This document shows, piece by piece, positions 1-6,720 of a stretch of DNA of 32,752 bases. The stretch lies in assembly GCA_002493005.1 (NCBI GenBank), contig DKXL01000050.1:10381-43132 (forward strand), given 5' to 3'. Source of the DNA: Ruminococcaceae bacterium UBA7127. GTDB lineage: Bacteria > Bacillota > Clostridia > Oscillospirales > Acutalibacteraceae. Numbering within the stretch: the first letter of the stretch is position 1; each line of letters opens with the position of its first letter. The position numbers and the translations under genes are program-made. The notes beneath the pieces were generated by a model, which saw only the letters and a program-made list of their open reading frames with translations, was not told where the DNA came from and ran no database searches.

Positions 1-67
1 GGCGACCATTGGTCGCCCGAAAACAAATTGTAACTGTCGGACAACTAACATATTAAAATATATCAAC
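1..67 (+). repeat. Dispersed palindrome-bearing repeat, left copy (cut by window edge)
   Basis: The window opens inside a near-perfect palindrome (GGCGACCATTGGTCGCC). The following ~50 bases match, with scattered differences, the last 69 bases of the window (32684-32752) in the same orientation. This is an intergenic repeat with no coding potential. Its left edge lies outside the window. Confidence 0.75.
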
Positions 68-386
68 CTATTTGCTTATCTATAATTGTTAATTGTCCTT
101 TGTAAATTGCAATTTCTACATTAATATACACATTGCACAAAAGAACAGAACAAAAAAGATGATTGTTTGGACAAGAGTTCAAGTTAATTTTATACGTTTA
201 GCATAAAAATAAAAAATATTTTTATTTAAAACGTAAAAAAGTCTTTATATGTATTCGCTAATTACACAAAGTAACTGATGAATTTTTTGTTATTTTTCTA
301 CTATACTAAGAATAAAATATGTTGTATAATATAGCTAAAGCAAAAATTTAAACTTGCTACAAATAACCGAAAGGGGAATAAAATAA
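68..386. other. AT-rich intergenic region upstream of the kinase-like gene
   Basis: No credible ORF or strong hairpin is visible. A TATAAT at 325-330 is the best -10 candidate for the gene at 387, but it lacks a good -35 at 17 bp, so the promoter call is weak. The ribosome binding site GAAAGGGGA lies just upstream of the ATG. Confidence 0.4.
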
Positions 387-1136
387 ATGAAATTTGATAA
401 TGTTCTTGCCAAGAGGAAGAATAAGATTGTATACAGGGACGGCGATGTTGTCGCCAAGGTTTTTGATGAATGTTATCCTAAATCCGATATACTCAACGAG
501 GCGCTAAACCAGGCAAGAGTTGAGGAAACCGGCTTAAATATTCCGAAAATAGTTGAGGTTACAAGTGTTGACGGCAAGTGGGCTATTGTTTCTACCTATA
601 TTGAGGGCAAGACTTTGGCTGAGCTTATGGAGGAAAATCCCGACAAAATCGATGAATATATGAATCTGTTTGTTGACGTACAGATTGGTATTCTTGACAA
701 AAAATCTCCTTTGCTTAACGACCTTCACCAAAAAATGAATCGCAAAATTTCCGAAACCGATCTTGACGCAACTACAAGATATGAGCTTCATACCCGCCTT
801 AACAGTATGAAAAATCACACAAAGGTTTGTCACGGCGACTTTAACCCGAGTAACGTTATCATCACCGAAGACGGCACACCGTATGTGTTAGACTGGTCAC
901 ACGCAACTCAGGGCAATGGTGCCGCAGACGCAGCAAGAACATATCTGCTCTTCTGCCTTAACAAAAGAGAGGATTTGGCTGAGAAGTACATCAAGCTTTT
1001 CTGCGAAAAGACCGACACTGCACGTCAGTATGTTAACGAGTGGCTTCCGATTGTTGCCGCTTCACAGTCTGTTAAGGGCAAGCCCGAAGAGCGTGAATTC
1101 CTGCTCTCATGGGTAAATGTGTGTGATTATCAGTAA
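387..1136 (+). CDS. APH/choline-kinase-like phosphotransferase
   Basis: A 249-residue protein of the aminoglycoside phosphotransferase / choline kinase fold (protein-kinase-like). It shows the Brenner catalytic motif HGDFNPSNVII near residue 150, with the catalytic Asp and the metal-binding Asn. The second metal-binding segment is VLDWSHATQGNGAADAART, with DW in place of the DFG-type motif. The N-terminal lobe is short (NKIVYRDGDVVAKVF, with a candidate ATP-binding Lys). Members phosphorylate hydroxyl groups of small molecules; the substrate cannot be read from sequence, and aminoglycoside resistance should not be assumed. It resembles the clostridial group annotated as TIGR02172-type phosphotransferases. 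The start is supported by a GGGGA ribosome binding site. It appears monocistronic, ending before the hairpins at 1171-1243. Confidence 0.85.
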   Translation: MKFDNVLAKRKNKIVYRDGDVVAKVFDECYPKSDILNEALNQARVEETGLNIPKIVEVTSVDGKWAIVSTYIEGKTLAELMEENPDKIDEYMNLFVDVQIGILDKKSPLLNDLHQKMNRKISETDLDATTRYELHTRLNSMKNHTKVCHGDFNPSNVIITEDGTPYVLDWSHATQGNGAADAARTYLLFCLNKREDLAEKYIKLFCEKTDTARQYVNEWLPIVAASQSVKGKPEEREFLLSWVNVCDYQ

Positions 1137-1170
1137 TGTAAATTGTCCTGACATAACAGGAAAAAATTCA

Positions 1171-1200
1171 TTATACTAACCGCATTTTGTTTTAGTATAA
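1171..1200 (+). other. Inverted repeat in the kinase-tspO gap
   Basis: TTATACTAA (1171-1179) pairs perfectly with TTAGTATAA (1192-1200). It lies immediately upstream of the terminator hairpin at 1207-1243, so the short gap contains two consecutive hairpins. Confidence 0.5.
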
Positions 1201-1206
1201 AACAAG

Positions 1207-1243
1207 CTCCCACTCCGTATAATAGAGTGGGAGTATTTTTTTT
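1207..1243 (+). terminator. Intrinsic terminator abutting the tspO ribosome binding site
   Basis: CTCCCACTC (1207-1215) pairs with GAGTGGGAG (1225-1233), followed by TATTTTTTTT. The T-run ends one base before the GAGGTG ribosome binding site of tspO. It therefore terminates transcripts of the upstream kinase-like gene, and may act as an attenuator for tspO, for which no independent promoter is evident. Confidence 0.85.
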
Positions 1244-1254
1244 GAGGTGATTAT

Positions 1255-1731
1255 ATGTCAGGCGTTCACAAAATTAATATTAAGCATCTGCTTGTAAGTC
1301 TTGCTATAAGTTTGGGAACAGGAGCACTGTCGGGATTATTGACGATGGGCGGAATGAAAAAGTTTGAAATTGTTGCAAAACCTCCGCTTACGCCTCCTGA
1401 TGTGTTGTTTCCGATTGTATGGACCATTTTGTTTGCGTTGATGGGAATTTCAGCATATCTTGTTTATGAAGAAAATCCGCGCATATTGTCATCTGCACTT
1501 GTGGTATATGCAGTCCAACTCGCAGTCAATTTTGTGTGGCCTTTGGTGTTTTTTAACGGACAACAATTTTTGCCGGCGTTTTTTATAATTATCGCATTGT
1601 GGCTGCTTATAATCGTGATGATTGTGCAGTTTTACAAGGTGAACAAGACTGCCGCATTGCTTCAAATTCCGTACCTCATATGGGTGACTTTTGCGGCATA
1701 TCTTAACTTTGGTGTATATTTGCTTAATTGA
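1255..1731 (+). CDS. tspO: TspO/MBR family membrane protein
   Basis: A 158-residue integral membrane protein with five hydrophobic segments (about residues 10-30, 46-67, 77-97, 103-125 and 133-155). Family hallmarks are the PPLTPPDVLFPIVWTILFALMG stretch after the first loop and the aromatic-rich VNFVWPLVFF segment. TspO (translocator protein / peripheral benzodiazepine receptor family) binds porphyrins and is linked to tetrapyrrole and stress signalling in bacteria; its role in Firmicutes is poorly defined. The ATG follows GAGGTGATTAT. The ribosome binding site directly follows the T-run of the terminator at 1207-1243, so expression may depend on read-through. Downstream lies repeat DNA, not a gene. 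Confidence 0.92.
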   Translation: MSGVHKINIKHLLVSLAISLGTGALSGLLTMGGMKKFEIVAKPPLTPPDVLFPIVWTILFALMGISAYLVYEENPRILSSALVVYAVQLAVNFVWPLVFFNGQQFLPAFFIIIALWLLIIVMIVQFYKVNKTAALLQIPYLIWVTFAAYLNFGVYLLN

Positions 1732-1761
1732 TTATGATTTATTATCCCACGTTAAGCAGTA

Positions 1762-2105
1762 GGCGGCAACGTGCGTTGCAATGTACAACTAGGGCTTGTT
1801 TAATAAATGACAAAACGCCCAGAAAAGCGGATCTTTTTCCGCAATTCTGCGTTATTTTTTCTCGGAATACGTCAGTATTCCATCAAAAAAATGCCTTGAC
1901 TTGCGAAAAAATCTCTCGCTTTTTGTGCATTTCGCTATTTATTAAACAAGCCCTAATAATTTTGGTTGAGCAGATAGTATGAGGAAAATTAATACGACAT
2001 TTGCCCGAAATTATAACGAAGCAAAAAGGCATCTTGCGTTATCAATAGAAAAATGCTTGCACCGGGCTACCGTTACTAAGCTGTGGTGCGAGGAATATCC
2101 CCGAA
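1762..2105 (-). repeat. Dispersed ~165-bp repeat, interrupted by a 166-bp insertion
   Basis: Minus-strand copy of the family also seen at 13276-13437 and 26449-26614. Its first bases in family orientation abut the TAG stop of the small membrane protein gene at 2106. The body contains the shared segments GGTAGCCCGG, TCTATTGATAACGCAAGAT and AATTTCGGGC. The distal part (GAGCAGATAG, then a terminal palindrome GCAACG-TG-CGTTGC at 1766-1779) is split by the inverted-repeat element at 1790-1955. Small ORFs across this stretch are translations of repeat DNA. Confidence 0.7.
1790..1955. mobile_element. MITE-like element with 19-bp perfect terminal inverted repeats
   Basis: TAGGGCTTGTTTAATAAAT at 1790-1808 is the exact reverse complement of 1937-1955. 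The 166-bp interior is AT-rich and has a small internal hairpin (GCGGA/TCCGC) but no transposase. It sits inside a copy of the dispersed repeat, between its terminal palindrome and its body, which marks it as a later insertion. No clear target-site duplication is visible. It is probably a non-autonomous element moved by a transposase encoded elsewhere. Confidence 0.75.
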
Positions 2106-2390
2106 CTAAAACTTTGGTTTGCCAATTAAAATTTTGCAGAATAAAAACAACCAAAGCCCTACAAGCAACACTTCAATTACCGTCACAACAATTAAGTAGC
2201 CGACCTCGTCTTTTGCAATATATGAGTTTATCATAAGAATTGTGCTGACAGTTATCGGAATTGCGCATATTACACTGACTATTATAAGTCTTATCCATTT
2301 AGGAAGTTTTGAGGATTCTGCGGCATCAGCCGCACCCTCAAATATGATTTCTGCAAAAATTTCAACAATAAATTCAATAATACATCCCAT
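2106..2390 (-). CDS. Small two-TM membrane protein of unknown function
   Basis: A 94-residue protein with an amphipathic, acidic N-terminus (EFIVEIFAEIIFEGAADAAE), then two hydrophobic segments at about residues 34-55 and 62-86, and a basic tail ending KILIGKPKF. The ATG at 2390 is chosen because TAAGGAGTG lies 11-20 bases upstream. A TTG at 2417 in the same frame would overlap the asparaginase stop and lacks a ribosome binding site. It is the last gene of the DUF1015/NimA-like/asparaginase run, 23 bp after the asparaginase stop. Similar short proteins are seen in clostridia as hypothetical proteins. I do not recognise a function. Confidence 0.65.
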   Translation of the reverse strand: MGCIIEFIVEIFAEIIFEGAADAAESSKLPKWIRLIIVSVICAIPITVSTILMINSYIAKDEVGYLIVVTVIEVLLVGLWLFLFCKILIGKPKF

Positions 2391-2413
2391 TTTTAACTGT
2401 TCACTCCTTAATA

Positions 2414-3406
2414 TCAATCATTACTGAGCTTTAGCCATAACCATACATATGCTGTAGTGGGAGCTACAGGCGGCAGTACTCGGATTTTAAGTTCATCAAA
2501 CATCAGCTTGCTTTCATAGAAAAAGCCCTTTTCTGAACCGATAAGGTACACAGGCACACCACGAATTTCAGCCTGCCTGCAAAAGTCCTTAAGCTCTTCA
2601 TTAAGAGTGTTGAGCGTGCCTGAATGATACCCCTCCAAAAGTACCGCTTTGATATCGCTTGTGATTTTGGGATATGTCATCGACACATACGACTTCAACC
2701 AGAGAATGCCTGAGCGGCTTGACAGCTTTTTGTTTTGCGGCAGATTAAGCTGTTTTCTTAAATCATAAACAGTGCTGTTTCCGCTTTCTAAATTATATGC
2801 AAACGATTGAACACAATCGGGCGCAGGAGCATTGTTATCATTAAGCTGTGCACTCAAATTGTGAACGGCATAAATTTCGTCGTGAATACTGCGCACCTCG
2901 TCACTGTAGGCAGGGTGCGCAAGCAGTTTTGCCGCATAATGAATTTTAGGGGCTTCACCGCTGTTTGTGTAGGCAACAAAAGCGCCGTTGCCTCGACCCG
3001 AACGAATAAAGTCCACTGCCGCCGAAAAATTAACAAGTCCGTTTGAACGCTCGTCATCAAGCGGATAATTTGCCGACACCACAACAATCGGTTTGGGAAA
3101 ATCCGCAAAAACAAGCCCCAAAAAAGCCGAGGTAAATTGCAGAGTGTCAGTTCCGTGAGTGACAATAATACCGTCAAAGCTGTCAATATCGCATTCGTTT
3201 ATGCAATCGCTGAGTTGGTTAAGATTTTCTCCGCACAAATTTTCACTGAGAATAGTATAGGGACAGGCGGCAGTAAAATCGACATCGCTGTTTATTTGAT
3301 TGTACATATCAAGCAGGGCATATCTGCAACTGCTGTCAGGCGAGATTACTCCGCCTTTTTTACTGCTGCCGATTGTCCCGCCTGTAAAAATAACAAAAAT
3401 TTTCAT
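2414..3406 (-). CDS. ansA: L-asparaginase (type I, cytoplasmic)
   Basis: A 330-residue asparaginase-family enzyme hydrolysing L-asparagine to aspartate and ammonia. Both active-site signatures are present: TGGTIGSS at residues 8-15 (nucleophilic Thr11) and VTHGTDTLQF around residues 82-91 (Thr86, Asp87). Length matches the family (~320-350). There is no signal peptide, consistent with the low-affinity cytoplasmic type. It is co-oriented with the NimA-like gene 116 bp upstream and a small membrane protein 23 bp downstream. A possible own promoter lies at 3491-3520. No clear Shine-Dalgarno precedes the ATG. The ansA symbol is by family; close paralogues acting on other amidated substrates cannot be excluded. 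Confidence 0.9.
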   Translation of the reverse strand: MKIFVIFTGGTIGSSKKGGVISPDSSCRYALLDMYNQINSDVDFTAACPYTILSENLCGENLNQLSDCINECDIDSFDGIIVTHGTDTLQFTSAFLGLVFADFPKPIVVVSANYPLDDERSNGLVNFSAAVDFIRSGRGNGAFVAYTNSGEAPKIHYAAKLLAHPAYSDEVRSIHDEIYAVHNLSAQLNDNNAPAPDCVQSFAYNLESGNSTVYDLRKQLNLPQNKKLSSRSGILWLKSYVSMTYPKITSDIKAVLLEGYHSGTLNTLNEELKDFCRQAEIRGVPVYLIGSEKGFFYESKLMFDELKIRVLPPVAPTTAYVWLWLKLSND

Positions 3407-3490
3407 ATTTTCGATTAGTTAATCTGTTCACGGTTTGTTATCAAATTCTTGGTCAAAAGGTTATTATTAACTTGTGTAGTTTTGCAGATA

Positions 3491-3520
3491 TTTATACTTA
3501 ATTTAATCACATATCGGCAA
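3491..3520 (-). promoter_or_regulatory. Possible promoter for asparaginase
   Basis: On the minus strand, TTGCCG (3515-3520) and TATAAA (3491-3496) are separated by 18 bp, just past the NimA-like stop codon. This would allow asparaginase to be transcribed separately from the upstream pair. The -35 is a weak match. Confidence 0.35.
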
Positions 3521-3522
3521 TA

Positions 3523-3993
3523 TCACTCATGTCGTTTGCCGCTTATTTTTGCAATTTCAATCACATAAACATCGGTTTTGTTAAGGGCTTTGTCAATGTA
3601 AGCCACACCCTTTTCATAAAATTCGGATGAATACTTTTTTATAAGCAGTTCAAGTCCGTATCGCTTTTGATTGTCATCAGCCTTTTGAGCTGTGCCAAAG
3701 GCTATTACACTGTCAAACTTTTCTGTGAATTCAGCGCTTTTTACTGCGTTGTTGCACACAACACAAAACGAAACCTTGTTGCTGAAATTGAGATTTTCCT
3801 CTTTGTGTCCGACATCCTTGGCACAATGAAAATAAATCCGCTCGCCGTCAAAGGCAAAGTTCAGCGGTATACCGTAGGGCCAGCCGTCATTGCCGATTGT
3901 GGACAGCACACCGTATTCGCCGCTGTGCAAAACCTCTTTGGCATCAGCAACAGACATCTGTCTGTTGCCGCGGCGCATTTTATAATCCTTCAT
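3523..3993 (-). CDS. Pyridoxamine 5'-phosphate oxidase family protein (NimA-like)
   Basis: A 156-residue flavin-binding split-barrel protein of the group annotated as NimA-like or 5-nitroimidazole reductase-like. Typical features are the N-terminal MRRGNRQMSVADAKEVL, the strand pair YGVLSTIGNDGWPYGIPLNF, and IYFHCAKDVGHKEENL near residues 72-87, with the His common to Nim-type proteins. Members bind FMN/FAD; most have unknown substrates, and drug resistance should not be inferred. The start codon overlaps the stop of the DUF1015 gene by one base (TAATG) behind a GGAGTGG ribosome binding site, which suggests translational coupling. Confidence 0.85.
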   Translation of the reverse strand: MKDYKMRRGNRQMSVADAKEVLHSGEYGVLSTIGNDGWPYGIPLNFAFDGERIYFHCAKDVGHKEENLNFSNKVSFCVVCNNAVKSAEFTEKFDSVIAFGTAQKADDNQKRYGLELLIKKYSSEFYEKGVAYIDKALNKTDVYVIEIAKISGKRHE

Positions 3994-5282
3994 TATTCCA
4001 CTCCCAAATCGTTCATAACCATTCCTGTTATCATTTTGGGATAAAAATATGTTGACTTTTGCGGCATTTTTTCGCCTGCCGCCGCAACATCACGAATCTC
4101 TGTAACTCTCGTTGGATTGAGTACAAACGAGCACTGATATTTGCTGTCATCAACTCCCTTGATTGCATCATCAAAGTGTTTGGTGTATTTAAGATTGATT
4201 TGCTTTGCCATATTCTCTTTGTCAATTCCGAATATTTCTTCAAGCACAAGTGAATGAAGCACGCTGACGTCAAGCCTGCGTGAGGCAACACTTACATCGG
4301 GCAGTACGTCGTCCATAACATTGATGTCTTTAAGCACGAGCATATACCATTCTTGGTTGCCGCAATAGAACGCAAACGCTTTTTTGCCTTCGTCATAAAG
4401 TGAGGCAAGCTCTTTTTCCATTGTATCGGTACCGTGTTTTTTGGTGACGTCAAAGTATCGTTGGCACTTGTCAAGCACTGCCTGTTTATCAAAGTCTTTT
4501 AAATTGTACACAAGGCGGTGAGTCGGAAACACAACAAGTCCCGGATGTTCCATATCAGTAATGAAAATCATCTGATAATCGCAGGGGTCGCCCTCTTTTG
4601 ACAGACCGTTTTCACGACAGTAGTTGCGGTAATTAAGAGCGGTTTCATAACGGTGATGACCGTCTGCAATATAAAGACGGCGCACCGAAAAGTCATCGAC
4701 AAGCTTTGCAATTACGCCTTTGTCAGAGATTGTCCACAGGCGGTGAGTTACACCGTCATCGTCTGTCGTTTCAAGCTCCGGCTTGCCGTTTGAGCAACTG
4801 TCAACAGTGCGAAGCGTGGTATGCTCACCGTCCATATACAGTGCATAAATCTGACTGAAATTGCAGTTGGTGGCTTTCATCAGGTTAAAGCGATCCTCTT
4901 TTGCGCCCGACAGAGTGAACTCGTGCGGCAAAATAATGCCCTTTGAGAATTCTTCAAGTTTAACGCGAGCGATAATGCCCTTTACGCTTTTGCGCTCGCC
5001 GTATGCAGTAAATTCCATTTCATAGATGTAAATGCAAGGAGTGTCGTTGTAAGTCAGTACCCCTTTGTCACGCCACATATTGAGAACATCAGCGGCAACA
5101 GCGTAGGGGTCTGCGCCCTCTTTGGGCAGTTCAAGACGAATGATATTATTTTTATTTTTTGCGAGAAAATCGGCTCGTTGTTCATCGCTTATGATGTCGT
5201 AAGGCGGACAGCAAAGCGCAGATATATCGCCGGCAACGGCGGTGTCATACTTCATACCCTTAAACGGTTTGATTGTAGCCAT
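3993..5282 (-). CDS. DUF1015 family protein
   Basis: A 429-residue member of DUF1015, a family with a ParB-like GHHRYE signature (here ADGHHRYETALNYR around residue 220) and an N-terminal CCPPYDIISDEQR segment. Its biochemical role is not settled. In clostridia it is often encoded near serine-biosynthesis genes and has been annotated as SpoOJ/ParB-like; no ser genes are present here. The ATG at 5282 is preferred over an in-frame TTG at 5288 because GGGAG lies 8 bp upstream. It is the first gene of a likely operon (DUF1015, NimA-like, asparaginase, small membrane protein) read from a promoter at 5317-5345. Confidence 0.88.
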   Translation of the reverse strand: MATIKPFKGMKYDTAVAGDISALCCPPYDIISDEQRADFLAKNKNNIIRLELPKEGADPYAVAADVLNMWRDKGVLTYNDTPCIYIYEMEFTAYGERKSVKGIIARVKLEEFSKGIILPHEFTLSGAKEDRFNLMKATNCNFSQIYALYMDGEHTTLRTVDSCSNGKPELETTDDDGVTHRLWTISDKGVIAKLVDDFSVRRLYIADGHHRYETALNYRNYCRENGLSKEGDPCDYQMIFITDMEHPGLVVFPTHRLVYNLKDFDKQAVLDKCQRYFDVTKKHGTDTMEKELASLYDEGKKAFAFYCGNQEWYMLVLKDINVMDDVLPDVSVASRRLDVSVLHSLVLEEIFGIDKENMAKQINLKYTKHFDDAIKGVDDSKYQCSFVLNPTRVTEIRDVAAAGEKMPQKSTYFYPKMITGMVMNDLGVE

Positions 5283-5316
5283 ATTCAACTCTCCCTTAAA
5301 AACCTTTATTTATCCA

Positions 5317-5345
5317 AGTATAGCACAAACCTGACTTTTAAACAA
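5317..5345 (-). promoter_or_regulatory. Promoter of the DUF1015 operon
   Basis: On the minus strand, TTGTTT (5340-5345), a 17-bp spacer, then TATACT (5317-5322), about 35 bp before the ATG. Confidence 0.6.
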
Positions 5346-5377
5346 TAATTATGTCAGAATATTTCTAAGTAAAATTC

Positions 5378-5406
5378 TTGACAAGCAATTATATTTTTGC
5401 TATAAT
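5378..5406 (+). promoter_or_regulatory. Consensus promoter of the tRNA(CAT) gene
   Basis: TTGACA (5378-5383), a 17-bp spacer and TATAAT (5401-5406): a perfect sigma-A consensus, 23 bp upstream of the mature tRNA 5' end. Confidence 0.9.
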
Positions 5407-5429
5407 AACACTTGCGTAATAAATATTAT

Positions 5430-5506
5430 GCGCCAATAGCTCAGTTGGTTAGAGCTACCGGCTCATAACCGGTCGGTCCGGGGTTCGAGTCCCTGTTGGC
5501 GCACCA
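5430..5506 (+). tRNA. tRNA with CAT anticodon (elongator Met, or Ile2)
   Basis: A complete cloverleaf with encoded CCA. The acceptor GCGCCAA pairs with TTGGCGC (5496-5502), with discriminator A. The anticodon stem ACCGG/CCGGT encloses loop CTCATAA, anticodon CAT at 5464-5466. The T-arm contains GGTTCGAGTCC. It is not the initiator: position 1:72 is paired and the anticodon stem lacks the three G:C pairs. Elongator tRNA-Met and lysidine-modified tRNA-Ile2 share this anticodon. The loop resembles some Ile2 tRNAs, so identity between the two is open. The 3' end (5495-5511) is duplicated as an att-like repeat at 5835-5851. Confidence 0.93.
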
Positions 5507-5511
5507 GCAAA
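5495..5511 (+). repeat. att-like site, tRNA copy
   Basis: GTTGGCGCACCAGCAAA, spanning the tRNA acceptor 3' strand, CCA and five bases beyond, recurs with one mismatch at 5835-5851. A direct repeat of a tRNA 3' end is the usual footprint of site-specific integration at a tRNA gene. Confidence 0.55.
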
Positions 5512-5544
5512 TACAGAGTACCCAAAAGGGTACTCTGTATTTGC
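5507..5544 (+). terminator. Hairpin directly after the tRNA (terminator/processing)
   Basis: GCAAATACAGAGTACCC (5507-5523) pairs perfectly over 17 bp with GGGTACTCTGTATTTGC (5528-5544) around an AAAA loop. It starts at the base after CCA. There is no long T-run, only ATTTTGCATTTT, so termination would rest on stem strength. Confidence 0.6.
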
Positions 5545-5815
5545 ATTTTGCATTTTAACAGCGACAACAGGGACTCGAAGGCGAGCGTAAATAAAACAGT
5601 CCGGTGGACTGTTTTTAGCGAGAGCGCAGAAGAAACGTATTAAATAAACGTGGACGCAACAAACGGGGCAGGCGGCATTTGCATTTTGCATTTTAACAGC
5701 GACAACAGGGACTCGAAGGCGAGCGTAAATAAAACAGTCCTGAGGACTGTTTTTAGCGAGAGCGCAGAAGAAGCGTATTAAATAAACGTGGACGCAACAA
5801 ACGGGGCAGGCGGCA
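5540..5815. repeat. Two tandem 138-bp repeats carrying a reversed tRNA T-arm segment
   Basis: Unit 1 is 5540-5677 and unit 2 is 5678-5815; the first bases of a third unit follow at 5816. The units differ at only a few positions. Each holds CAACAGGGACTCGAA, the reverse complement of the T-arm/acceptor strand of the adjacent tRNA. Each also holds a terminator-like hairpin AAACAGTCC-NNN-GGACTGTTT followed by Ts. The hairpin loop differs (GGT versus TGA) while the stem is intact. Rearranged copies lie at 6721-6808 and 7342-7416. No credible protein is encoded. Confidence 0.88.
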
Positions 5816-5834
5816 TTTGCATATCAAATATTAC

Positions 5835-5851
5835 GTTGGCGCACCGGCAAA
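5835..5851 (+). repeat. att-like site, distal copy
   Basis: GTTGGCGCACCGGCAAA matches the tRNA 3' end at 5495-5511 at 16 of 17 positions. Together the two sites bracket the tandem-repeat segment. The stretch from here to 5921 otherwise shows only AT-rich sequence with short TACCGTAAATAACCGTAAATAA-type repetition. Confidence 0.5.
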
Positions 5852-5921
5852 AATACCGTAAATAACCGTAAATAATCGTGTTTTTTCGCAAAAATGTTAG
5901 TCAAATGTTAGTCAAAAATTA

Positions 5922-6170
5922 TTAAACTTCTTGTTCTAATCCTGCAAAAAAATCGTCATATGAGCAGTTGTATATCTTTTTGAGTGCAACAATAACACTT
6001 GCTCTTATGTTCAACTCACCTGATTCATATTTAGCGTAAGTTGTTCTGCCTATGTCACAACCTTTGCGCTGGAGTTCAGCACAAAGCTTTTCCTGTGACA
6101 ATCCTGATTTATCTCTTAACGTGCGCAGATTTGCTCCCATATTTAAATCTCTTCTTATTTTTTGTTCCAT
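5922..6170 (-). CDS. XRE-family HTH transcriptional regulator
   Basis: An 82-residue DNA-binding protein made of a single Cro/CI-type helix-turn-helix domain: GANLRTLRDKSGLSQEKL, then the recognition region GRTTYAKYESGELNI, and a final helix pair ending DDFFAGLEQEV. The ATG at 6170 follows AGAGGTAAAACT; an in-frame ATG at 6185 would overlap that ribosome binding site. It is divergent from the SLOG-like gene at 6282 across a 111-bp gap holding two similar operator-like sequences. It probably controls itself and that gene. It is the first gene after the att-like site, consistent with a remnant accessory element. Confidence 0.85.
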   Translation of the reverse strand: MEQKIRRDLNMGANLRTLRDKSGLSQEKLCAELQRKGCDIGRTTYAKYESGELNIRASVIVALKKIYNCSYDDFFAGLEQEV

Positions 6171-6191
6171 AGTTTTACCTCTCAAACAGTT

Positions 6192-6264
6192 TTGACCGGT
6201 ATTGGTTGCAATTATCTATATTTTATGTTATACTGAACCAAAATATTGACCGCTATACTGGTCT
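6192..6264. promoter_or_regulatory. Divergent promoter region with two operator-like motifs
   Basis: The rightward promoter is TTGCAA (6206-6211), 17 bp, TATACT (6229-6234). Two related sites, TTGACCGGTATTGGTT (6192-6207) and TTGACCGCTATACTGGTC (6246-6263), share TTGACCG-TAT-TGGT. One overlaps the -35 and the other lies just past the expected transcription start. The second contains the inverted repeat GACC/GGTC. A leftward promoter (TTGGTT, 16 bp, TATAGA) fits the XRE gene. This is the layout expected for repression by the adjacent XRE protein. Confidence 0.6.
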
Positions 6265-6281
6265 AAATATGTGGTGAAACT

Positions 6282-6716
6282 ATGTTGATTTGTACCTTTT
6301 TTGGACATAAAGATACGCCAAAAAAAATAGAGCCGAAACTAAGGTCGACTCTTGTTAATTTGATTGAGAATAAAAATGTATCTAAATTTTACGTTGGTAA
6401 TCACGGTAGCTTTGATTATATGGTAAGAAATTGCCTGAAAAAGCTGAAAGAGATTTATTCCATAGACTATGCGGTAGTTCTTGCATATTTGCCGGTCGGT
6501 AAATGTGATTCGGAGCAAATAAGTCCTACCGTTACTATTCTCCCGGAAGGCATCGAAGCCGTCCCACGAAGATTTGCAATAAACTATCGCAATAAATGGA
6601 TGATTGAACAAGCCGATTATGTTATCACTTATGTCAAGCACATAACCGGCGGTGCGGCACAGTTTGAGAAACTTGCCGTGCAGAAAGAGAAAATTGTAAT
6701 AAATATAGCTGATTGA
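6282..6716 (+). CDS. SLOG-domain-like protein (DUF1273/YpsA-like)
   Basis: A 144-residue protein of a family common in clostridia and usually left hypothetical. The N-terminus CTFFGHKDTP and the later FYVGNHGSFDYMVRNCL resemble the nucleotide-binding loops of the SLOG/LOG Rossmannoid fold. The conserved block EGIEAVPRRFAINYRNKWMI and the C-terminal YVKHITGGAAQF (glycine-rich) follow. SLOG domains bind nucleotide-derived ligands, and some act as sensors in anti-phage or stress systems; nothing here proves such a role. The ATG is preceded only by a weak GGTG. It is divergent from the XRE gene and followed by a repeat copy and DUF4180. Confidence 0.7.
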   Translation: MLICTFFGHKDTPKKIEPKLRSTLVNLIENKNVSKFYVGNHGSFDYMVRNCLKKLKEIYSIDYAVVLAYLPVGKCDSEQISPTVTILPEGIEAVPRRFAINYRNKWMIEQADYVITYVKHITGGAAQFEKLAVQKEKIVINIAD

Positions 6717-6720
6717 ACAT

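Noticed and set aside
387..1136. Aminoglycoside resistance gene
   Set aside because: The fold matches, but the family covers many small-molecule kinases and there is no mobile or resistance context.
1728..2236. Two overlapping plus-strand ORFs (84 and 85 codons) after tspO
   Set aside because: They translate the inverted-repeat element and the dispersed repeat. They have no ribosome binding site and run over the 3' end of the opposite-strand gene.
3523..3993. Nitroimidazole resistance (nim) gene
   Set aside because: NimA-like flavin proteins are common housekeeping paralogues, and the operon context gives no support for a resistance role.
5430..5506. Initiator tRNA-fMet
   Set aside because: The 1:72 base pair is formed and the anticodon stem lacks the three consecutive G:C pairs of initiators.
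5455..5691. Minus-strand ORF of 78 codons ending in a GTRTPD-type peptide
   Set aside because: It is the reverse complement of the tRNA plus the tandem repeat, a familiar mis-annotation of tRNA antisense.
5540..5820. CRISPR-like tandem array
   Set aside because: There are only two units of 138 bp with no variable spacers and no cas genes; it is a simple tandem duplication.
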